Below, piece by piece: positions 1 through 9,015 of a stretch of DNA of 10,961 nt. Position 1 is the first letter of the stretch. Every line of letters begins with the position of its first letter. Where the stretch lies: contig JAQIWT010001398.1 in assembly GCA_034696485.1 (NCBI GenBank), positions 1 through 10,961 on the forward strand. Direction: 5' to 3'. This DNA comes from Isohypsibius dastychi (Eukaryota > Tardigrada > Eutardigrada > Parachela > Isohypsibiidae). The position numbers were made by a program, and so were the translations under genes. The notes under the pieces were generated by a model. It saw nothing but the letters and a program-made list of their open reading frames with translations. It did no database searches and had not been told where the DNA came from.

Positions 1-10
1 GTTTGAATAG

Positions 11-638
11 ATCTAGTCGGAGCAGCCAAAAGGTGTTATCCTTTAAACGGCGAGTTTGTACCGCCGGTAGAAATGCAGCCGTGTCTGAATTTCGCCGTGA
101 CGCCTGAACAAGTTTTAGCTTTGCCTACGTCGGACTCGCTATTTGGAAACGATGAACTATGCAAGTACGTTCTGGTTCTCATCCTACGTGTTAGATATCA
201 GCTACATTTCAGCTTGTATTCATCTTACAGCAAATACTTGGCTCCAGATTTATACAGCTGCATTCCTGCAAATTCGACATACGAATGCAGTTTGACGGAC
301 TTGTTATCCCTCAATGTGTTCGCTCGAAACTTTTATTTATGTGATGCTCCCGTTGATTCCGCGATGGTAACAGTATTTCGTTATGTGGTGAATCTGTTTC
401 GCTCGCAACTTTATCGCTGGTTTTGGTAGATCACAAAGCTACGTAACTACACTATGGTTCAGGAACTCAGCTCAAAAAACCTAACAATATTGGACGTTGG
501 TCAGCAGAGTCATGGTAGGTTATTTAAAACCAGAAAAAATTGCATGTTATGAGATATTGCTTTCCAGGTGTTCGAGTACTTTGCTCATTTGTACCCGCAC
601 TATTTTTACTGATACACTGCCTTGCAATTTTGTTTTGA
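11..638 (+). CDS. Gene A, 3' part: secreted Cys-containing protein with hydrophobic tail, paralogue of gene C
   Basis: Four exons are supported: 11-164, 231-366, 430-514 and 568-638, with introns of 66, 63 and 53 nt in phases 2, 0 and 1. The first exon starts after an intron ending in TAG at position 10, so the 5' part lies outside the window. The joined frame gives about 147 residues and ends in TGA at 636-638. It matches the end of gene C segment by segment: KRCYPLNG against RKCYPLDG, CLNFAVTPEQ against CLNFALTPDQ, FGNDELC against FGNDDLC, LNVFARNFYLCD identical in both, and TKLRNY against TRLQNY. Intron phases agree at every shared boundary. The last exon encodes a hydrophobic tail (VPALFLLIHCLAILF) with nothing after it, as in a GPI-anchor signal. 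The exon at 430-514 is 39 nt shorter than its counterpart in C. No known family is recognised. The homology to C is clear, but the function is unknown. Confidence 0.78.
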
Positions 639-858
639 AACTTTCTGCTGATTGTATGCTGATTATATTTCCAAAAAACAAACAATACAAGGAAACTGGC
701 CGATGCGTTTCTAGCAGCTAAACAATTTGTGATTTATCAAAGAAATACCATGCTCCTGCGTGCCAGTTGACAGCTTGCGGCCAATAACGAAAAGCACATT
801 CGTTTTGTTTCCACAAAAACTGCCGACGTATTTTTCATTCTTTTTTCCTCGTACTGAA

Positions 859-2183
859 ATGGACCTGTTGAATGTGCTTTCTTCGACGATCTTGTTTCTT
901 CTGCTGAATTCCCATGTTGGTTTCGGCCAATTGCCGACAAACTGGAAAGATTTCATTTCACCAGACATGTTTAGGAAGTACAATGGTAAATTAACGGCTG
1001 GCTTCTCCATCAAAAACTTCCAAGGGGATATCACCGGAATTGACCGCGACGCTTCAAAGCTGGCACCGCTTAATAATGCAGTAAGCGATGAGAAAAAACG
1101 GTGGCCTGATGGCGTTGTACCCTACACCCTTAGTGAGCAGTTTCTAGCAGACGATCGAGTGGTGGAGAAAACCATTATTCGTCTCGCCATGGACACTTTA
1201 TCATCCAGTTCCAGCAACTGCATCAAGTTTGTCCCCCGGACGAATGAAGACGATTACATTCATATAATTCGAGGAATGTCGTGTAGCTCGCACGTGGGAC
1301 GAATTGGTGGCAAGCAGATCGTTTCATTGACAAGGGGTTGTCTAGAAGAAATTGGAGCCATCCAACACGAATTCATGCACGCTCTCGGATTCTTCCACGA
1401 GCATTCCAGAAAAGATCGGGATGACTTCATATTCATCAACTGGCAAAATTTACCGCTTGAGGCACAAGAAGATTTCAAAGTACCAACTGACTCGTTGACG
1501 TTCGGCTTTCGTTATGATTATGAGTCTGTTATGCATTATCCGTGGAATGCTTTCGCGATCAACGCATCAGCTCCGACTATTGTCCCGAAACAGAAAGGTC
1601 AGCGGATTGGGCAGAGTACCAGTTTGAGCATTTTGGATATTCTGAAGCTACAAAAGGCGTATGGATGTTCCAGCAAGTTTGACTCACTGAATTTAACACC
1701 GGCTCCATCGGTGTCGACGAAAAAGCCGACTCCGTCAAGATCCAAATGTTGCCATAAGAATCTCGATTACTGCGGACATTTGCTGATTTCTCAAGGTTGT
1801 CCGGAAAACGAGATCGACAAAGATCGACTTTATGCTTGCTCAGGACCCGATAATATTCCTGTTTTCAAAGCGGACTGTAAAAATGGATGCCAGGATGGCG
1901 GTAAAGATCAAGATGATTTCTGTGGTGAGGAAGACTTTTCGAGAGGCTGAAATATCGTTCTGATATTTTCTGATTTATAGCGCGTTCAAATTGCTGCAAG
2001 AAACCACTGGATTACTGTGGGAGTTTGTTGCTGAATCGTGGATGCGTCGAGGGCGAAGTCAAAGCGGATGTGCTGTATTCCTGTTCCGGGGCTGATGTCG
2101 CACCAATATTCAAAGACAAATGTGTACACGGATGCAAAGATGGCGGTGAAGGAAGAAGTGATTTTTGTGGGACTGCTCAATGA
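859..2183 (+). CDS. Gene B: secreted astacin-family (M12A) zinc metalloprotease with two C-terminal 8-Cys repeats
   Basis: Exons are 859-1924 and 1981-2183 (intron 56 nt, phase 1), giving 422 residues. The ATG at 859 is preferred because it is followed at once by a signal peptide (MDLLNVLSSTILFLLLNS). The ATG 99 nt upstream would only add an unrelated leader. The propeptide carries FQGD (Asp57), the aspartate that caps the zinc in astacin zymogens. The catalytic domain begins near Trp82 (RWPDGVVPY). It has the full zinc site HEFMHALGFFHE (residues 170-181; His170, His174 and His180 bind zinc, Glu171 is catalytic) and the Met-turn SVMHY (223-227). A Thr/Ser/Pro/Lys-rich linker follows. Then come two repeats, Cys297-Cys355 and Cys360-Cys418, each with eight cysteines at the same spacing; the intron lies between them. 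These are not ShK, EGF or CUB modules. All residues needed for activity are present, so this should be an active secreted endopeptidase. Confidence 0.95.
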
Positions 2184-2808
2184 ACGGTCATCGGTTCTAC
2201 AGTAGACAATCGGTTCTGTTACAAATTCTAAACATTCTCGATAGAGCTCTTTCTTATTCAGCGCTGACTTTTTTCACCCAACTGACGAATCTCAACATTT
2301 CTTTAAGGTTTTCTTCTCGCGAGCGATATGTTTTCTTCTGGATGTCTGCTGCTGTCAATGGCAACTGTTCATGGTGCACTTTGGGCATAAAATAGTTCCT
2401 GGGAATTCTGTACTACTGACGTCTACTAACATCCCCACCCTCCACGAACGTTTTTTTGCAGCAACTTTTTGAGAGTGGCGTATGGTATTTATGGTTATGC
2501 AATTCGGACTGAGTAAGCCGGTTTCAGAACACATCACATGGGAAGCCTTAGGCAAATTAAAACAAAAGTTTTTCAGCAATAAGTGAATACCTAATCTTTC
2601 TTCGATCAAAAAAGACCTTGAAGCTTTTTCCATCTGAAAACATCAAATCGTGAAATTTCCATTTTTTTCAAAATAACCTCAACGTTTCCAGTACCAGGGA
2701 GTTGTTTCCGAATTATTCTCAACTTGGACGTGCAGGTTGTCAAATGTTTGCTTCGAATCTCTCCTAACATCCTCACCATACATTATCCACTTGGGCTGCT
2801 GAAACAAC
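2184..2808 (+). other. Intergenic region between astacin gene B and gene C
   Basis: This stretch of 625 nt should hold the 3' UTR of gene B and the promoter and 5' UTR of gene C. I find no exon with coding character, no RNA gene, no transposon ends and no canonical AATAAA; an ATAAAA lies at about 2387. Short open frames on both strands here have no recognisable motif and no fitting splice signals. A non-coding 5' exon of gene C could lie here unseen. Confidence 0.5.
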
Positions 2809-5197
2809 ATGACATCAATTACAACTTCCTTGAAATGTAAGTCGTTCTGCCAATGCACACAATCCTTCTTTTTCTCAGTCTGCATACTTGAGCTGCGACC
2901 CTTTGCCAAACTGTGAATGTCGGTATTCTTCGGTCACATAAAGCATCTTCATTTCAGGCTTTGGTTTCATTCTCTGTTTGTTCCATCTCTTCGGCCTAGA
3001 AGATGCAGCCAAAGCTGGAGGAGCCGGAAAACGGGGTCGACCCGGTCCAGTGACAAAGTATGGCTCATCTGCAGCGTCAGGAGCAGCAGCACGGGGCCAA
3101 CTAGCAGGGCAAAGACGCCAGATTGGTCCACTCTCTCAACGACCTGCTCAGTTTCTAATCCGACCAAAGTCTAAATCAAAGAAAATAGTTGATAAAGATG
3201 TCGCCCGAGTACAATTCGCCATCGCAGGTAATTGCTCCAGTTGGAGTACTTGTCCAAACTATGGAGCTTTTCTAATGCTTTTTTGAAAGGACCACCGGCA
3301 GCGCGGTCAGCGATGAATCGTCCGGAGGCCAACCCACCTGTTGCCCAATCGATTTCACTTCCAGCCGTTCTAGTAAAAACCAATCTCAGAGATCCCAAAA
3401 CACTCAGTTCTGGAAATGCGTTTGGCCCAAGTAGGGACTTGCTATTAACAGGTAGCCTTCTTGTTGCTGGCGCCAGTGGAACAGCTGGTGGATTCTTGCT
3501 GGGTGGAATGTTGGCAAGCCATTTTTTCCGGGATAAGCAGTGTTGCTATGGCTGTGGCTGCCATTACTATGGTCCTCCGCCGCCGTGGTATTACGACACA
3601 TACATACCATTCCAATATCGTGACATCGACAACATCACTGCATCGAACACCACTTCAAACCATTTGACGGGCATTGCAGTAGTGAATTCAACCATACCTG
3701 TTAATTTGACATTGATAACAACCACCCCGACACTCGGGATGCTTAACATGACAACCAAAGCGACGACTGTTCCACCAAAGAAATCCGAGATGTGTGCGTT
3801 GTCACGCTGGAATATGGAGCTACCATTCACTGAACTCCCCAACATGCTGCTTACCTATTTGGCGAGCTCGAACATATCTGGCCCGATCTTCACCGAAAAA
3901 TCTGCGTAAGAGCTCGTTTTGTATAATAATCAGTTCATAGTGTATACACAGGAATTCCAGGTTCGTGTACGAGTTCCTCACCAAAGTAGCCACATCATAT
4001 GGTCAGCTCAATTCGAGTCACAATGTCTTCACAATCCCATCGACGTATGATCTGGGGATGTGCAACTTCAACATCAGCAAGCCCGAGGATCTCCGCTCCA
4101 CAACAGCGGCTCCGACCACGCAACTGAACTTGATTAGAGCTGAGGAGACTACGACGCAAGAACCTGCTAAGACAACAACTAGCGATCCGGCTGCGGGAGA
4201 CTGGTTCCGCGGGGAGGTTATGCAGCAGTGGCGTGAGATGGCTCGAAAGGGTGACAGGACTATCTGCTCAGTGGCCAGTTTTACATATGTCCGTCAGTTC
4301 TCGCTATCAAGCCATCAATCGATGAGCGTTTTATTGCATTTTATTGGATAACTGACCTTATTGATAATTGCAGATTCCAGAATGTGAAGCCCTGAAGTCC
4401 AAACCTTCTGAAGAACCGTTTCAGACTTCCATCAAGTTCCTCCTTCAGCTGTATTCAAACACGAGTGTGGATTCGAAGATGATCATGGGTAAGAATGACA
4501 TTCTTGAATAACTCTGTTTTCCCTAATCCACCAAGACGTTTCATGAATCAGATCTGATTAATGCGGCGAGGAAATGTTATCCGCTTGATGGGAGTTCTGC
4601 ACCGCCGAAACAAATGAAAAAGTGCTTGAATTTTGCGCTGACACCTGACCAACTTCTTGCTCCTCCAACGCCCAATTCAGTTTTCGGAAACGATGACCTT
4701 TGCAGGTCTGTATACTTCACAAGGTTGACCGATTGTATTAAAACAATATGAACTTATCATAGCACCTTCCTCAATCCGAACCTGATTGACTGTATCGACG
4801 AGAAGTCTCGCTGCACACTCTCGGACCTGATCACCCTGAACGTGTTTGCACGGAATTTCTACTTGTGTGATGATTCAATCGATCTCACCATGGTTCGCGT
4901 CAAAAAAATTTGAATCGGATCAATATAATATTATTCGAGTTGATTTTCAGATGACACGACTGCAGAACTATCTTGCTGGAATCAAAGAGGTGTTGACAAC
5001 GGTGATGCCCCCGAGAGCGACCATACCTCTGCCCCCTTCGGAACAAGTCAGTACGGTTGAAGGGCTGAGCTCAGGTACACTTGTTGAATACCATCGCCGA
5101 ATGCAATTTTTTAGTTATTTCTGTTGCAGGCGGCAACCATATTGTACTGTCTACAACAGCTGTGATTCTTGTGACCTTTTTGTTTGCTGCGTTTTAA
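2809..5197 (+). CDS. Gene C: secreted glycoprotein with Gly/Ala hydrophobic segment, Cys/Tyr-rich stretch and GPI-type tail
   Basis: Nine exons: 2809-2836, 2958-3227, 3290-3905, 3961-4270, 4374-4488, 4552-4705, 4763-4892, 4951-5074 and 5130-5197. Phases match at every junction and give 604 residues with stop TAA at 5195-5197. The 28-nt first exon ends at a GTAAGT donor; joined to exon 2 it makes a signal peptide (MTSITTSLKCFGFILCLFH). Next come a basic Gly/Ala/Arg-rich region (to about residue 100), a hydrophobic Gly/Ala-rich segment (about 150-179, core VAGASGTAGGFLLGGML), a CCYGCGCHYYGPPPPWYY stretch (184-201), sequons at Asn214, 219, 232, 238, 252 and later, Thr-rich linkers, and spaced cysteines in the part shared with gene A. 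It ends in GLSSGGN plus a hydrophobic tail of about 18 residues. The exon 4 donor is uncertain: GTGGCC at 4271, or GTCCGT at 4289, which would add six residues. No family is recognised; a cell-surface protein is inferred. Confidence 0.82.
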
Positions 5198-5276
5198 CAG
5201 GACTTCGCCCATGGCATGCGCACATAGACTTCACCTGCCACGTTAATTAAACTAATCATAATGAGAAACTGGATTT
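5198..5276. other. Convergent 3' ends of genes C and D
   Basis: Only 79 nt separate the two stop codons, so the transcripts of C and D must either end within this A/T-rich gap or overlap antisense. I see no AATAAA on either strand; the stretch around TTAATTAAACTAATCATAA is the most likely place for processing signals. Confidence 0.5.
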
Positions 5277-7838
5277 TCATACAGCATAGCTATTTCGCAT
5301 GTTGCGAACAAGGGGCTGCGGACCACCCTGTTCTTTCCAAAAAATTAAATACGCGGAAATGATAATATTTCCAGCATTTGCAGTTGGGTTCGGATCGGTG
5401 TTATTGAAGTGGCCATAATACTTGATCTGGTTGTCCCTGCCGATTTGAATCTGCTCAGTGATGTCGACTATCCAAGGCACAATATTCTCGCCGGGGCACC
5501 ATCCATTACGCCCGTACAACCAAGTGCCGTGTTGATTGGGAATGACCCCCAGCTTGACACGGTTCGCGCAGCCTTGTGGGATACCGGCGTTATTAAAAAC
5601 CCGGGAGTTAAGATTGGCGTCGTTGATCAGGAAGTTATGAGAGGTTATGCAGAACTCCGCGCAGTTGTTGTTATCCGATCCATGGCCAGTTATCATCGTG
5701 TAGATTGTCACTTTGCGGACATCGGGTGGCACGACAAATGAATAGGGTGGAAATTTACTGTTGTACAAATTGTCAAACGTTTCCGAGCCGACAAACATTG
5801 GCTGAATGCTATCCTGGTACAACGCAGCTGGTCCTATTAAAGGTCACCAGTTCATGCATGCTGTTTCAATTATATCTGATTGTTTTTTCACCATGCTGAG
5901 CTCGCAGCCATTCCAGTGGGTCACTGAAACGGAGATTCAGTACAGGATACCATGGGTCGGTCCAGGGTGGGTGCTTCATGGTGAAATTACAGCGCCTCTC
6001 TGACAAGAGTGGAATCAGTGCGGAAGCATCAGTCAGCCATCTTCCGGAGCGTCTGAGAGTGAGCCATGTAGTAATGGCGTGTTCAGCTAGAAAAAGTTCA
6101 CGTACCTCCGGTATGGCGATATCCAGCGACCCAACTCCATTCCACACAACGGTGAGCTATCACAGCATACAAACAGATGCACTGTCATATCCCATTCGGC
6201 ACAGGTACGGTCAGTGGCATAAGGACACTGTAGCTGCACATCCAGTGTCAATTTTGAGAATCCGATACGCTCTACCGCAAAACATACAAAAGTAACTCAA
6301 GAAATGACAGGCTGTGTGCACGAAACTCACGTCCATCCCACGGAAGTTTCACATTCGGTGAAAAGGCGCCTTGTTCTCCTTGCATCTTCGTCTTATTGAA
6401 CACATTGATGACCACATCGGCCACAGCCACCTGATCCTCGACATTTGACACAAAATCCATCCCTTCCACTTCCCAAGCAAAGAAACTGAACGTCGGATAC
6501 AACAGCCAACCCATTTCTTGTAAGTGACCTTTCCGGTCAATGCCCAGATAGAAGTTGTCGGACTGTGTCGTCTGGAACCGGACCTGAATATTCCCACCCT
6601 GACGTGCAACAGCCATGATCCGTTCCTCATACGGTATCATAGTGGCGGGAATGTTCATCACAGTGGCGCATTCTTGGCCTTGGCAGTTCATGTCATGAAC
6701 TGCTTCTCCGTTATTAGCCACAACCAAAACGCCCAGACTCCCACTGTTCTGCATGTTCCGAACCTGAACAAAACAAGCAATCAAAAACGAAAAGCTAAGC
6801 TCTAAAATCTGGTTACTTTGGTGAAATATGAGCATCCTCCATCAGTAAGCAGTGCGATTTTATTTCGAACTAGAGGGTGTCTATCACATCCCGATCCAGC
6901 AAGTACAACACCTGTCGAACGTTGCCCGAACCCGACGAACATATTCGGTAGCCAGTCATATCGTGCATCTTGTCGTTTGAGTACAATGGGTTGTGTTTGT
7001 GTGTTCACTAGCAAAGAAGGAAGCCAATGTGGAAAAAAATGAATTTCGGTACAAAGGTCAGGTACTCACTTCTAGCGGCACAATGTGGGTCATACAGCAA
7101 ACAGTCACGTGTGTTGAAATGGAGTGGAACGTTGTTATTATCCATTTGGAATACAGCTTGATAATATCCACAATTGTGATCCTCACACCGCCATTCTTTG
7201 AGAACATCCGGGATCCAGTTTCCCAGTTCAAAGGCTGGAGTTGTGCCAAAGTGCAGCCGGGCCATGACCGCTGCAATGTCTTGGTCGGGCATTTTTAGTT
7301 GCCGCATCCTGGTTGTAAACTGCTTTCGCATCCACTGAGCATCAGAGTATGAAGAGAGCGATGTCGATAAGAAGATGTAGATCCCGTTTGGTGGGCCCCT
7401 TATTAACCCGTCGAATGCTTGAGGGGTGTTCCATAAAGACTCCAAAAATCCAGAGCGTTTGTCAAAAGTGTGGATAATAACAGGAGAACCTTTCAATGGT
7501 CCGATGGGATACCGGATTACTCCATTTAACGTATTGATGGAGAACGGGGGCGCTGGATCACCGGGTTTGAGGTCACGTGGTGAAATTCCGCGTTTAGTAC
7601 GGATGCGATAAGCAGGAGGATCCATGATTTGTTTCGGGACAGAGAAGATGTTCCTCATTGCAATCTGGTTGCGCCAGCCGATGGTTTGTTCGTTAGGTTG
7701 ATTGGAATACGGGATGATGTGATGAAAAAGATGTTGATCGGATAACAGAGGCTGATTATGGGGATGCTTCACAGCAGGTATCATCAAGGAAAGGACAGCC
7801 AGAGGGAAGAGTAGGATGCTGAGTGGGTGGTGAGACAT
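5277..7838 (-). CDS. Gene D: secreted PNGase F-type peptide:N-glycosidase with thioredoxin-like and PA domains
   Basis: Six exons, read right to left: 7838-7070, 7007-6817, 6763-6331, 6271-6106, 6052-5892 and 5833-5277. Introns are 53-62 nt and all phases agree, giving 758 residues. A signal peptide follows Met1 (SILLFPLAVLSLMI). Residues about 88-200 look like a peroxiredoxin/AhpC-type thioredoxin fold (GDPAPPFSINTLNG) but have no active-site cysteine. Residues about 270-385 form a protease-associated (PA) domain (GGCSYFTKVRNMQNSGSLG, then IPATMI). From about 420 the two PNGase F domains follow. The first has CAEWD (488-492; Asp492 probably matches catalytic Asp60 of bacterial PNGase F) and ELGRWISPY (510-518). 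The second has ITGHGSDNNNCAEFC (621-635; Glu633 probably matches Glu206) and GTWLYGRNGWCPGE. In this family the enzyme cleaves N-glycans from Asn, turning it to Asp. It is unrelated to cytosolic NGLY1. The stop lies 79 nt from that of convergent gene C. The residue equivalences are from memory of the family. Confidence 0.9.
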
Positions 7839-8057
7839 GATGTGTTGAAAGGACTGAAATTTGAGCTGCAAGTGAATATTAGCTCGTGGTTGTTTGTATG
7901 CTTCATGCTTAGACCCGAATGGGTTATCTTGTAGATCTTCCGTTGACCCACTGCTGAAGAATCAACGATCGATTATACTGATAGGTGTACCGGTAACGCA
8001 ACAAGTCAGATATACAGGGGGTCGCGCGGCAAACTTTGTGAGAATCGAACGGAAAGA

Positions 8058-8474
8058 TTATTTACAAATTACTGACGCAAACTGGTCCAAAGCTGACTAT
8101 CCTGCTGAACCCCCCATTCTAATGGCATCATTTTGGTATACCTCTTCTTAGAACTGGGAAAGCTTCTGACCACTGGTCGAAATGGCTTTCTGGCCTCGGA
8201 AGTAATTTGTTTCTGGATCAGAGCTTATCAACCACTTTATTTGTACCAAAATACAGCTGAATTGAGTTTCATCAACTGCGATTGAAGTTACGTACCGTAG
8301 ATCGGGTTGAGCCATTCCGGTCATCATTCAGTTTTCAAGAATCTTCCCAACTTTCGCTGTTTGAACTAAACACTCCGAAGGGAACCCAACGATGGAAGCG
8401 AGATCGCGAATAATACCTGTTGTAGCCAACGCCCTCTGGTGCTCGAATTCAGGAAGAAAACAATGGGAAAACAT
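8058..8474 (-). pseudogene. Degenerate DDE transposase remnant, resembling the IS6/haloarchaeal ISH type
   Basis: A single minus-strand frame runs from Met at 8474 to 8058 and is broken by stops at 8330-8328, 8150-8148 and 8099-8097, then ends at 8060-8058. Transposase-like blocks stay in this frame in the usual order. First is a helix-turn-helix-like stretch (RALATTGIIRDLASIVGF). Then comes SIAVDETQFSC with WLISSDPETN ten residues after DET, which recalls the first-Asp block of IS6/ISH-type enzymes (V/I-A-V-D-E-T, about nine residues, W-L, three to four residues, D-P-E-T-N). Then NDAIRMGGSAG, a stop, and SAL, at the place of the second-Asp block, where a Gly stands instead of Asp. It cannot encode an active enzyme. 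No terminal inverted repeats or target duplications are visible to me. The match is from memory of motifs, so the family call is tentative. Confidence 0.45.
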
Positions 8475-8710
8475 AGTTCTATTAAAACGCTATCGATTCA
8501 GTTCCGCTTTTCTTATGTGGTTTTCATTGGAATTCTCTTTTCTGTGTTTTCCGTTAAAATTACTCATTGGTTGCTAGCCAGGTGGGCTGTTCTGCCCGAC
8601 ATTATGATAATCTTGCAATTATCTGAAAAAGCGTTTGCGTTCGATTTCCTTACAATCCAATTGTAATCGACGGTTGAATCATTAAACCTTGATAAAATTT
8701 TACCACTTAC

Positions 8711-8824
8711 GTATTTGACGTTACGGATGAGACGGTCTTCAGTCCTGCGTCGTCGGTATGGCTCATCCAAGGACACATACCCTATCTCAGTTATGTTGCG
8801 CGTCAGCAGAATATGCTGTTCCAT
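8711..8824 (-). CDS. Possible short first exon of an unrecognised minus-strand gene
   Basis: An ATG at 8824 in a good context (CGACCATGG) opens 38 codons ending exactly at a strong GTAAGT donor (8710 downwards). The encoded peptide is basic, with an YRRRRTEDR stretch and no signal peptide. The nearest plausible acceptor (a TTTTTCAG just upstream, on the minus strand, of about 8629) would lead to a stop after six codons, so a real product would be only about 44 residues. It could instead be the 5' exon of the transposase relic that lies downstream on the same strand, or chance. No homologue is recognised. Confidence 0.22.
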
Positions 8825-9015
8825 GGTCGCTGATATCACGACAAAACTGAATATATTAGCGTATCAGCCATTCTTTCTTTAAATGAGATAACCCAAACAA
8901 TCATAATTGATCAACTTCTTCAACTCTTACTCAAACACGGCATTTACTGCATGTTTTTGCTTGGTTTCACTCAAACTCCAGCCGTTTCTCTTTTCGAGCA
9001 ACCAGCTATCTTACA
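8825..9015. promoter_or_regulatory. Upstream region of gene F, possibly a divergent promoter
   Basis: This stretch of 191 nt lies directly upstream of the gene F start codon and, if the short minus-strand exon is real, also upstream of that gene. It must hold at least the 5' UTR of F. I see no clear TATA box or other recognisable element, so the call rests on position only. Confidence 0.3.

Noticed and set aside
760-858. Upstream ATG extending the astacin by 33 residues
   Set aside because: The extension has no signal-peptide start at its N-terminus, while the ATG at 859 is followed directly by a good one.
711-1034. Minus-strand open frames over the astacin start
   Set aside because: They are shadows of the astacin coding frame with no splice or start context.
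1747-2177. ShK toxin-like domains on the astacin
   Set aside because: Each repeat has eight cysteines with spacing unlike the six-Cys ShK pattern.
2355-2909. Minus-strand open frames between genes B and C
   Set aside because: No recognisable domain, no convincing splice sites, and the right-hand one overlaps the gene C first exon.
5409-5741. Plus-strand open frame of 110 codons
   Set aside because: It is the antisense shadow of the PNGase F C-terminal exon and has no motif of its own.
7894-8151. Plus-strand open frame of 85 codons
   Set aside because: It overlaps the antisense of the transposase relic, and no domain or signal is visible.
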